Assembly: GCA_964512095.1 (NCBI GenBank)
Contig: CAZEIH010000008.1
Span: 1-64,000, forward strand
From: DTU013 sp964512095
GTDB taxonomy: Bacteria > Bacillota > Clostridia > Acetivibrionales > DTU013
Direction: 5' to 3'
DNA length: 64,000 nt
Shown: positions 57,673 to 64,000 of the stretch, piece after piece
Position numbering within the stretch: position 1 is the first letter of the stretch
Layout of the letters: every line of letters begins with the position of its first letter
Program-made: the position numbers and the translations under genes
Notes under the pieces: model-generated
Seen by the model: only the letters and a program-made list of their open reading frames with translations
What the model was told of the DNA's origin: nothing
Databases searched by the model: none

Positions 57673-59637
57673 TCATGCATTCGCATCAGGTTTGACTGCT
57701 ATATATTTTGTATCTGCTTTCAAAGGTTTGAAGGGTTGGCCTCCACCTGTGAAAAACTTGCCAAAAAACTCAAGATATTGCAAACGGCATGAGTGGACAT
57801 ACGCACCCAATGCATTTATAGCAAAATTTATGGTATGGCCAACAAGCAATATAATCACCATAACAATAATCTTGATAACAATATGGAAATCAAACATTAC
57901 ACTCATTTGATTGACTATGGAAGCGATAATTCCTGTGGCAAGGCCCAGTGCAAGAAGCCTGGAATATGAAAGGATATCACTCATAAAGCCGATTACATTA
58001 TAAAGACTGGAAAATCCACCTGTGATTTTGCCAAAAACGTGCTTACTGCCTCTGCCCTGTGTCAAGAGTAGCAGTATACCGCCTCCGGCCAGCATGTATT
58101 TCCCAATTTCCACCAAAGGAACAACTGCGTCCTTATCTACCTCAGGAGCATAAGGAAGTAAAAAGAATACGAAGCCCGTGTAAAAGATAATAACAAATCC
58201 AACATCAAACACCGCATCCAAGTACTTTTTATCTCGTATGAGATTCGCCGCTTTCATGGCAAAACCAGCATACATATGTATTATTCCGAAAAGCAACGAC
58301 CAACTGAGCATCAGCTCTGGCTGTTCAACCGGGTTGAGCCAGAATCCGTATTTTGTTAGTGATTCTATACCAAACCAGCTTCCAAACATAAATCCCCAAA
58401 ATATTGTTGTAAATCCACTCAAAAATATAAGCTTCATGAACTTACGTGTACTGTCCTTCAGTTTAACACGCCAGAGTATTAAACCTGCAATCAGAACCAT
58501 TATGATACCGTAGCCGCCATCGCCCAGCATCAATCCAAAAAGAAGGGCAAAAAACGGTGTCATTACAATATTCGGATCCAACTCACGGCTACTGGGAAGA
58601 CTATACATTACAGAAACAGGTTCGCCAGCTTCGGCAATACCATGGTTCTCAAGAAGTACCGGCGTTTCTTCATCCTCTGCGGGCTCTATTATCTCAACAG
58701 TAACAGTATATTTTGATTCAAGCTTCTTCTTTGCTTTTTCTGCAATCTTCGAGGGTACCCAGCCGTTTATTAGAAATGCCTTTTTTGTAACAAGTACCCT
58801 TCCGTTGGCCATATAGCGTTCCTGCTCCATCAAGAGCCAGTCGTACAATGTTTCAATGTCGTTTCTACTGCCTCCCTGGCTCTCCAATTCCTCGACAATA
58901 CTTTCCCTTTTGGCTGAAAGCTCCTGGAGCCCTACTGCAAGCTTTTCGATATTTTCCAAAACTGTTCCTGTCAAGCCTGTGAATGAAGCTTTATTGAAAC
59001 CACAGGTTTTCAGATAGGAAATGCAATCCTGCTCAGAGTCGCTATGGCATATGATGTAAACATAATGCTGATCCTTATCGGAGTTTAACACACTCATTTC
59101 GGAATAGGGTACCCTTTCTCCCAATTCCCATATCACACGCCCCATATCGATGCCGACAACAGGTATAGTACCAGCTATAATTGCTGTGCTGTGTGTGCCG
59201 GTGGTTTCAAAGGCAAACGGATACCTGGTCCAGGGGATAAGTGATGAGTGGAGGTTTTCTATCTTGTTTTCCTTATTTTTGAGCTTTACAAGCTTTTCTT
59301 CACCTTCACTAATAATTCTGACCGATTCCCATATCTTGTCTTTTTCACTAATTGCCTCTTGGAATTCCGCATTAGTTAACTCACGGGGGCTATAAAACAT
59401 ACCCTTTTTAACAGGGCTAAATTTGTCTAGACTTACAAGTACAGCACGAACCCTTGATATTTCGCTTTCTATATCGGACACTTTATCCTGTACATCAGGA
59501 TTAATTGCTATTTCATCATATTCATTGGCATCTGCTTCGTTTACTTCAACAGCACCAATATCCATCAGGCTCTTTAATAAGGCCTCTCTTTGATCCTCCA
59601 TCCCCAGGATGGTTATTTTACTCATTTTGACGATCAC
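57673..59637 (-). CDS. ntpI: V-type ATPase subunit I (membrane subunit a)
   Basis: The 654-residue protein has a soluble N-terminal half (1-330) with coiled coils and a C-terminal half with about seven helices. FFALLFGLMLGDGGYGIIMVLIAG and SYSRLLALGLATGIIASIVNQ are the conserved segments, the latter with the essential arginine. INFAINALGAYVHSCRLQYLEFFGKFF closes it. The GTG at 59637 overlaps the TGA of ntpF (GTGA). Confidence 0.95.
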   Translation of the reverse strand: MIVKMSKITILGMEDQREALLKSLMDIGAVEVNEADANEYDEIAINPDVQDKVSDIESEISRVRAVLVSLDKFSPVKKGMFYSPRELTNAEFQEAISEKDKIWESVRIISEGEEKLVKLKNKENKIENLHSSLIPWTRYPFAFETTGTHSTAIIAGTIPVVGIDMGRVIWELGERVPYSEMSVLNSDKDQHYVYIICHSDSEQDCISYLKTCGFNKASFTGLTGTVLENIEKLAVGLQELSAKRESIVEELESQGGSRNDIETLYDWLLMEQERYMANGRVLVTKKAFLINGWVPSKIAEKAKKKLESKYTVTVEIIEPAEDEETPVLLENHGIAEAGEPVSVMYSLPSSRELDPNIVMTPFFALLFGLMLGDGGYGIIMVLIAGLILWRVKLKDSTRKFMKLIFLSGFTTIFWGFMFGSWFGIESLTKYGFWLNPVEQPELMLSWSLLFGIIHMYAGFAMKAANLIRDKKYLDAVFDVGFVIIFYTGFVFFLLPYAPEVDKDAVVPLVEIGKYMLAGGGILLLLTQGRGSKHVFGKITGGFSSLYNVIGFMSDILSYSRLLALGLATGIIASIVNQMSVMFDFHIVIKIIVMVIILLVGHTINFAINALGAYVHSCRLQYLEFFGKFFTGGGQPFKPLKADTKYIAVKPDANA

Positions 59638-59948
59638 AGTTTCACAATCCTTCCAACTATGAAATCTACTGCATTATCAAGCTTTGCACTGGAATCCTCA
59701 CGTATGTCATCACACTGAGCCTTTACCTGCAAATTATTCTTGCTTATTTCTTGGTGTGCCTTTTCTTCAGAGTCCTTTAGCAAGCGTGCCGTTTCCTTCT
59801 CGGCCTTTTCCAGCGCTTTGGCCTTCATTTCCCAGGCATCCTTTTTAGACGAGGCAACAATGTCCCTGGCCTTTTGCATTGCCTGAGTCTCTATCTGTTC
59901 AGCCTGAGCTTCTACAGCCGCAATATCCTTAAGTATATCAACAGACAT
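59634..59948 (-). CDS. ntpF: V-type ATPase subunit G/H (peripheral stalk, NtpF-like)
   Basis: A 104-residue charged helical protein (LKDIAAVEAQAEQIETQAMQKARDIVASSKKDAWEMKAKALEKAEKETARLL...) that fits the short peripheral-stalk subunit at the head of V-ATPase operons. Sequence conservation in this family is low, so the call rests mainly on length, helical character and first position before ntpI. Confidence 0.85.
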   Translation of the reverse strand: MSVDILKDIAAVEAQAEQIETQAMQKARDIVASSKKDAWEMKAKALEKAEKETARLLKDSEEKAHQEISKNNLQVKAQCDDIREDSSAKLDNAVDFIVGRIVKL

Positions 59949-59976
59949 CTTTCTACCCCCCTGTAATTCTCATACT

Positions 59977-60004
59977 ATTATACCACTGTTTTAAAGTATA
60001 ACAA
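59977..60004 (-). promoter_or_regulatory. sigma-A promoter of the V-ATPase operon
   Basis: TTGTTA (59999-60004) and TATAAT (59977-59982) on the minus strand are 16 bases apart, 28 bases before the ntpF start. The rest of the 59949-60327 gap carries two imperfect 44-bp repeats beginning ATCTCCTGTTT (60184-60271), with no gene. Confidence 0.6.
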
Positions 60005-60271
60005 GATTCTTCGATATTATAACATTTGGGTTCAAGGAAACATTTCTTTCAAGGTTTGGTTTCCATCCCCTTAAAGTACAGGGGATTCCCGTTTATCTAC
60101 TAAACTGTACTATTCGATAGAGAAATGAAAAATCCTTCTCAACCTATGTCCATTTTTACACAAATATAAAACATAGTGCATAGATCTCCTGTTTACTTAG
60201 AAACACGAGCACGGATTGCCTGGACAAATCTCCTGTTTCGCTTTGACACACGGGTACGAATCACCTGTTTC

Positions 60272-60309
60272 AAAAAAAACCGAGTGCCCTCGCTTATGCG
60301 GGAACACTC
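60272..60309 (-). terminator. tRNA-Gly terminator
   Basis: On the minus strand GAGTG..CCC pairs with GGG.ACTC around a loop, and GG followed by eight Ts ends it. It lies 18 bases beyond the tRNA-Gly(TCC) 3' end. Confidence 0.75.
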
Positions 60310-60327
60310 AGCAGTATCTGCTGTTTG

Positions 60328-60401
60328 TGGAGCGGGTGATGGGAATCGAACCCACGCAATCAGCTTGGAAGGCTGATGTTCTACCATTGAACTACACCCG
60401 C
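60328..60401 (-). tRNA. tRNA-Gly (anticodon TCC)
   Basis: A full 74-nt cloverleaf: acceptor GCGGGTG/CACCCGC, D-arm GTTCAATGGTAGAAC, anticodon stem CAGCC/GGCTG-type with loop CTTCCAA, T-arm GTGGGTTCGATTCCCAT, and an encoded CCA end. Reading frames across it (CGCSSMVEHQ...) are artefacts. Confidence 0.95.
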
Positions 60402-60500
60402 ATACGCTAAGGCAGATACTCAATCATAAAAGGCATAACTGTCATCATACTGAACCACCTAATGTATATAATACACCAGATATACTTGTTTTACAAAGTG

Positions 60501-60575
60501 TGGAGCGGGATACGAGATTCGGACTCGCGACTTTCACCTTGGCAAGGTGACACTCTACCACTGAGTTAATCCCGC
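60501..60575 (-). tRNA. tRNA-Gly (anticodon GCC)
   Basis: Acceptor GCGGGAT/ATCCCGC, D-arm CTCAGTGGTAGAG, anticodon stem-loop CACCTTGCCAAGGTG, T-loop TCCGAATC and an encoded CCA end. It is 99 bases upstream of the TCC tRNA on the same strand; together they decode all glycine codons. Confidence 0.95.
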
Positions 60576-60796
60576 AAGTATTTATTTAGCCGAATTTTTC
60601 AGGCAAAAGCAATTATACAGGACGCCCCAGAGCTTGTCAAGGGGCTACATTTTATCCTTCTCTACCGTAAACGACCCACCTAGATTGACAAAGTAAATGC
60701 GACCATATAGTGCGAGGCAGAAACCAGGCTTTCATCTCCTCATTATAATGTGGAGGATTTCCGCCTGATATTCTGAAAAAGGTAGAGCCTTGTAAA

Positions 60797-62188
60797 TCAG
60801 GCTTTACTCAGGTATTCGTCTATCGCCTTAGCCGCCTTCTTGCCTGCCCCCATTGCCAAAATAACTGTTGCTGCACCAGTAACAGCATCACCCCCGGCAT
60901 ATATACCTTCAAGGCTGGTGGCTCCCGTCTCTTCCTCAACTATTATGCCGCCCCATTTCTGCGTCTCAAGTCCCGGTGTAGTCGATTTGATCAGTGGGTT
61001 TGGCGATTGTCCTATAGCTATAACAACAGTTTCCACATCAAGTATATGCTCTGAACCCTTTTTAGCCACAGGTCTTCTTCTACCAGATGCATCCGGTTCT
61101 CCAAGCTCCATTTCAATGCATTCCATACCCCTTACCCATCCGTCATCAGTACCAATGACCTTTGTCGGGTTGGTCAGCAGCTTAAGTATTATACCCTCTT
61201 CCTTTGCATGATGCACTTCCTCAAGCCTTGCAGGCATCTCAGCCTCAGAGCGCCTGTAAACTATATACACATTTTTAGCCCCAAGCCGTTTTGCACATCT
61301 GGCGGCGTCCATGGCTACATTACCTCCGCCAACTACAGCAACACTCTCCGTCACTCTAACAGGTGTATCGTATTCTGGAAACTTGTAAGCCTTCATCAGG
61401 TTTATCCTCGTCAGAAATTCGTTAGCTGAATAAACTCCATTCAGGTTCTCCCCAGGTATGCCCATAAAACTTGGCAGGCCTGCACCGCTACCTATGAAAG
61501 CTACCTGATATCCTTCCTGCTCCAGCTCCTCCAGTGACAATACCTTCCCGATGACCATATTGGTCATAATATCTACTCCCAGGTCCCGCACCGAATCAAT
61601 TTCCTTTTGGACAAGGGCCTTTGGCAGCCTAAATTCAGGTATGCCGTACATCAGCACTCCTCCCGGTACATGGAAGGCTTCAAATATAGTAACATCATAG
61701 CCTTTTTTAGCCAAATCTCCGGCACATGTCAATCCGGCTGGGCCTGAACCTATCACAGCTACCTTTTTCCCGTTTTTCTCAACAGGATTTGCTAAATTCT
61801 CTCTATTGGCCATGTACCAGTCGGAAACAAACCTCTCTAGTCTTCCTATACCAACTGACTCGCCCTTTTTTGCCCTAACGCACAATTCCTCACATTGTGA
61901 TTCCTGTGGACAAACTCTTCCACAAATTGCGGGGAGACTGTTTGTTTCCCTTATCTTATTATATGCGCCCTCAAAATCGCCTTCCCCTACCAGCTTAATA
62001 AATTCTGGAATCTGGACGTTAACTGGGCATCCTGCAACACAAGGCTTATTTTTACAGTTCAGGCATCTTTGCGCTTCCTCAATAGCCATCTCATCACTGT
62101 AGCCAAGAGCCACCTCTTCAAAATTGCCACTTCTTATCTCTGGATCCTGTTGGGGCATATCAACTTTTTTCAATGACATATTAGGCAT
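60797..62188 (-). CDS. nfnB: NfnB: NADPH-dependent, ferredoxin-linked transhydrogenase large subunit (GltD-like)
   Basis: The 463-residue protein has the N-terminal double [4Fe-4S] domain of GltD-like proteins (CLNCKNKPCVAGCPVNVQIPEF and CGRVCPQESQCEELC), then two dinucleotide domains (VIGSGPAGLTCAGDLAKKG and VVGGGNVAMDAARCAKRLG). Paired with NfnA it forms the electron-bifurcating NADH:ferredoxin-NADP+ enzyme instead of a glutamate synthase subunit. GGAGGTG before ATG 62188 decides the start. It overlaps nfnA by eight bases. Nothing but a 20-bp palindrome (60738-60758) is seen between it and the tRNAs. Confidence 0.93.
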   Translation of the reverse strand: MPNMSLKKVDMPQQDPEIRSGNFEEVALGYSDEMAIEEAQRCLNCKNKPCVAGCPVNVQIPEFIKLVGEGDFEGAYNKIRETNSLPAICGRVCPQESQCEELCVRAKKGESVGIGRLERFVSDWYMANRENLANPVEKNGKKVAVIGSGPAGLTCAGDLAKKGYDVTIFEAFHVPGGVLMYGIPEFRLPKALVQKEIDSVRDLGVDIMTNMVIGKVLSLEELEQEGYQVAFIGSGAGLPSFMGIPGENLNGVYSANEFLTRINLMKAYKFPEYDTPVRVTESVAVVGGGNVAMDAARCAKRLGAKNVYIVYRRSEAEMPARLEEVHHAKEEGIILKLLTNPTKVIGTDDGWVRGMECIEMELGEPDASGRRRPVAKKGSEHILDVETVVIAIGQSPNPLIKSTTPGLETQKWGGIIVEEETGATSLEGIYAGGDAVTGAATVILAMGAGKKAAKAIDEYLSKA

Positions 62189-63026
62189 TATAAACACCTC
62201 CAATCCTGCATTTGTGCTCCTCATCAGATTTCTTTTCCTGACCTTTGTACATGGCCTGTCTTCTCATCGCCTCATCGAAGTCTACCTCATGCCCGTCAAA
62301 ATCAGGTCCATCAACACATGCGAATTTTGTCTTTCCGCCAACTGTCACACGACAACCTCCACACATTCCTGTACCGTCTATCATTACAGGATTCATACTA
62401 ACTATGGTCTTTATACCATATGGTTTTGTAAGAAGTGAAACCATTTTCATCATTATCAACGGCCCAATGGCAATGACCATATCATATTCATTTCCTTCCT
62501 CCAGAAGCTTCTTTAGCACATCAGTTACAAAGCCTTTATTTCCATTAGAACCATCATCTGTGGTAACAAACAGCCTGGAACTAGCCTTTTTGAGCTCATT
62601 CTCCAGCATAATAAAGCTATCATTTCTGAAGCCTGTTATTACATCAACCTCAGCTCCAAGACTATGCAGTTTCTTTGCCTGGGGGTATGCTATAGCAGTA
62701 CCCAGTCCGCCACCGATTACAGCCGCTCTCTTTACACCCTCCAAATGGCTTGCCGTGCCAAGTGGGCCTGCAAAATCCAGCAATTGGTCGTCTTTTTCCA
62801 GAGTTCCAAGAAGCTTGGTGGTCTTACCAACCTCCTGAAATATGATTGTCACCGTACCCCTGTCTTTGTCATAATCAGCAATAGTCAAAGGGATCCTTTC
62901 CCCCTCTTCATTTATCCTGAGCATGATGAACTGTCCCGGTTCGGCCTTTCTTGCAATGTATGGTGCTTCAATCTCCAGCAACTTAACTGAAGGATTGAGT
63001 ACTTCCTTTCTAACTACCGTAAACAT
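62181..63026 (-). CDS. nfnA: NfnA: ferredoxin-NADP reductase-like subunit of the bifurcating transhydrogenase
   Basis: A 281-residue flavoprotein of the dihydroorotate dehydrogenase electron-transfer type. Its FAD-binding part has GQFIMLRINEEGERIPLTIAD, the NAD part has GGGLGTAIAYPQAKKL, and the C-terminal [2Fe-2S] site reads MCGGCRVTVGGKTKFACVDGPDFDGHEVDF. In the NfnAB complex NADH and reduced ferredoxin together reduce two NADP+. GGAGG precedes the ATG. The order nfnA-nfnB is the usual one in Clostridia. Confidence 0.93.
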   Translation of the reverse strand: MFTVVRKEVLNPSVKLLEIEAPYIARKAEPGQFIMLRINEEGERIPLTIADYDKDRGTVTIIFQEVGKTTKLLGTLEKDDQLLDFAGPLGTASHLEGVKRAAVIGGGLGTAIAYPQAKKLHSLGAEVDVITGFRNDSFIMLENELKKASSRLFVTTDDGSNGNKGFVTDVLKKLLEEGNEYDMVIAIGPLIMMKMVSLLTKPYGIKTIVSMNPVMIDGTGMCGGCRVTVGGKTKFACVDGPDFDGHEVDFDEAMRRQAMYKGQEKKSDEEHKCRIGGVYNA

Positions 63027-63197
63027 ATATAACCTCCATTGCTTTCACAATATTTATTACAGACGCTTTTATGCGTGTGATAACCTTTATACCATCCATC
63101 TAAATATATTTACTGTTTCACCTAAACATTTTAAACTACAATGATGCAAACTGCAACAAAATGCCATATTCTTCCAATATTGCCTAACTTATCGCTC

Positions 63198-63301
63198 AGT
63201 CAATTGCCTCACTCAAGAAGTCAGGTGTAAAGTGAACTCAACCTAGTCTTCATTCATATCCAAACTATAGAGGACAGCATCTTCTGCAAACTTAGATAAA
63301 T
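63198..63301 (+). repeat. dispersed repeat, diverged full-length copy
   Basis: AGTCAATTGCCTCACTCAAG, GAAGTCAGGTG...GAACTCAACCTAGTCTTC, ATAGAGGACAGCATCTTCTG and TTAGATAAAT follow the reference copy along its whole length with many substitutions. It lies in the nfnA-metF gap (63027-63490), which has no other gene. Confidence 0.6.
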
Positions 63302-63406
63302 CTCAGGGTTTGTCTAATTCGCCATAAGATTGCCGAGGATTCTCTATTAGATAAACATTTGCCAAGGTCATTTCTAACACTACTTTATCACACTCCGATA
63401 ATATTA

Positions 63407-63439
63407 AATTGTACTTGATGGTAGATTAATTGTACTTGA
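63407..63439. promoter_or_regulatory. two direct repeats AATTGTACTTGA at the metF promoter
   Basis: Identical 12-bp sequences start at 63407 and 63428, 21 bases apart (two helical turns). The second runs into the -35 box of metF. They may be operator half-sites. Confidence 0.4.
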
Positions 63440-63463
63440 CTTCATTTTATATGGTGTTATAAT
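63436..63463 (+). promoter_or_regulatory. sigma-A promoter of metF
   Basis: TTGACT (63436-63441) and TATAAT (63458-63463) are 16 bases apart, 27 bases before the metF start. Confidence 0.7.
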
Positions 63464-63490
63464 GTATTTAATATCCATTGGAGGTGTGTT

Positions 63491-64000
63491 GTGAAAATAA
63501 TAGATATGTTCAAAAAGAAAAAGCCCCTAATAGCTTTTGAAATATTCCCCCCTAGACCGGATGTACCTATAGACACCATATATAAGCATCTGGATCAGTT
63601 TGAAGCGTTAAAGCCGGATTATATCAGCGTGACCTACGGAGCAGGCGGGAGCAAAAAAGGTCGTACACTGGAGATAGCAGCAAGAATCAAAAAAATGCAC
63701 CACATAGAAAGCATGGCTCATTTCACATGCGTCGGCCACTCTAAGGCGGAAATAAGTGATATGCTATCTAGAATGCATGATTCCGGTTTGGAGAACATAC
63801 TCGCTTTAAGAGGCGATTTGCCATCAGATCAGACTGTTTTTGATTACAGCAAAAGTGTGTACCGTTATGCGTACGAACTGGTTGAGCATGTGCGTTCTGT
63901 TAACAATTTCTGTATTGCCGCTGCCGCATATGTGGAAGGACATGTAGACTCCAAAAGATTAAGTGAGGATCTGAAGCATTTAAAGGAAAAGGTTGATAAG
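63491..64000 (+). CDS. metF: methylenetetrahydrofolate reductase, 5' part
   Basis: From the GTG at 63491 (GGAGGTG upstream) the frame is open for 170 codons to the window edge. The sequence KKPLIAFEIFPPRPD...YISVTYGAGGSKKGRTLEIA, AHFTCVGHSKAEI, and NILALRGDLP shows the TIM-barrel FAD-binding N-terminal half with the catalytic glutamate in FEIFPP. The enzyme makes methyl-THF for methionine synthesis or, in acetogens, for the Wood-Ljungdahl pathway; which applies cannot be told here. Confidence 0.95.
   Translation, partial: MKIIDMFKKKKPLIAFEIFPPRPDVPIDTIYKHLDQFEALKPDYISVTYGAGGSKKGRTLEIAARIKKMHHIESMAHFTCVGHSKAEISDMLSRMHDSGLENILALRGDLPSDQTVFDYSKSVYRYAYELVEHVRSVNNFCIAAAAYVEGHVDSKRLSEDLKHLKEKVDK

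Noticed and set aside
60193..60423. 76-codon frame reading CGCSSMVEHQPSKLIAWVRFPS
   Set aside because: This is the well-known spurious translation across a tRNA gene, here tRNA-Gly(TCC).
63027..63490. SAM riboswitch or T-box before metF
   Set aside because: No T-box sequence, S-box core or transcription attenuator was seen; the gap holds a dispersed repeat and a plain promoter.

Overview
This window looks like the chromosome of a low-GC, spore-forming anaerobe of the class Clostridia (Bacillota). The evidence is the spoIIA-sigF-spoVA sporulation block, HPr kinase, WhiA, an electron-bifurcating NfnAB transhydrogenase, a bacterial V-type ATPase in the gene order of Enterococcus hirae, NifX-like/MinD-like iron-sulfur genes, a GH8 exo-oligoxylanase and an S-layer-homology protein. 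The species cannot be fixed from sequence alone. Strong GGAGG-type ribosome sites are the rule, and several genes appear to start at TTG or GTG.

Layout. 1-2.5 kb: the N-terminal part of an S-layer protein (minus strand, cut by the window edge), a G-rich GGGTAT/GGGTGT array and an Rpn-type PD-(D/E)XK nuclease. 2.7-26.7 kb: the lower-glycolysis genes gap, a fused pgk-tpiA, gpmI and eno, all on the minus strand. About 18 kb of accessory genes lies between gpmI and eno. This insert holds an IclR-controlled catabolic operon (DapA-like aldolase, FAD oxidoreductase, sugar-type ABC importer, AEC permease), a MacAB-like ABC exporter with two ATPases, and a divergent LytS/YesN-type two-component system. 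27-31.7 kb: a DUF2156 protein, a PepT-like peptidase, trmL, gdhA and a small secreted protein. 31.9-35.8 kb: a six-gene cluster of NifX-like proteins, Mrp and two ferredoxin-MinD P-loop proteins, headed by a DUF134 regulator. 36-42.9 kb: a group II intron remnant, GH8, CheX, then the forespore operon spoIIAA-spoIIAB-sigF-(51-aa membrane protein)-spoVAC-spoVAD-spoVAEb-spoVAEa. 42.9-50.1 kb: hprK, PHP phosphoesterase, murB, rapZ, a C-terminal relic of yvcK, a glycogen-debranching-type glucosidase and whiA. 51.2-59.9 kb: the V-ATPase operon ntpFIKECGABD. 60.3-64 kb: two tRNA-Gly genes, nfnAB and the 5' part of metF.

How the parts fit together. Glycolysis, gdhA and NfnAB form a fermentative carbon, nitrogen and redox core. 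The V-ATPase rotor subunit keeps every Na+-binding residue known from E. hirae, so Na+ pumping is predicted. SpoIIAB/SigF would switch on the spoVA genes (dipicolinate uptake into the forespore) lying in the same transcription unit.

The observations most worth a second look are: the PGK-TIM fusion with an A8 run exactly at the junction; a yvcK gene reduced to its last ~85 codons; a short dispersed repeat family present in at least six full or partial copies; two independent tandem duplications that copy a gene's 3' end with its stop codon (gdhA, ntpB); three IclR-like operators placed just downstream of two divergent promoters and between them; an ABC ATPase carrying an AbrB-type domain; and an unannotated 51-aa membrane protein coupled to spoVAC. 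I see no CRISPR array, prophage, rRNA or intact insertion sequence.
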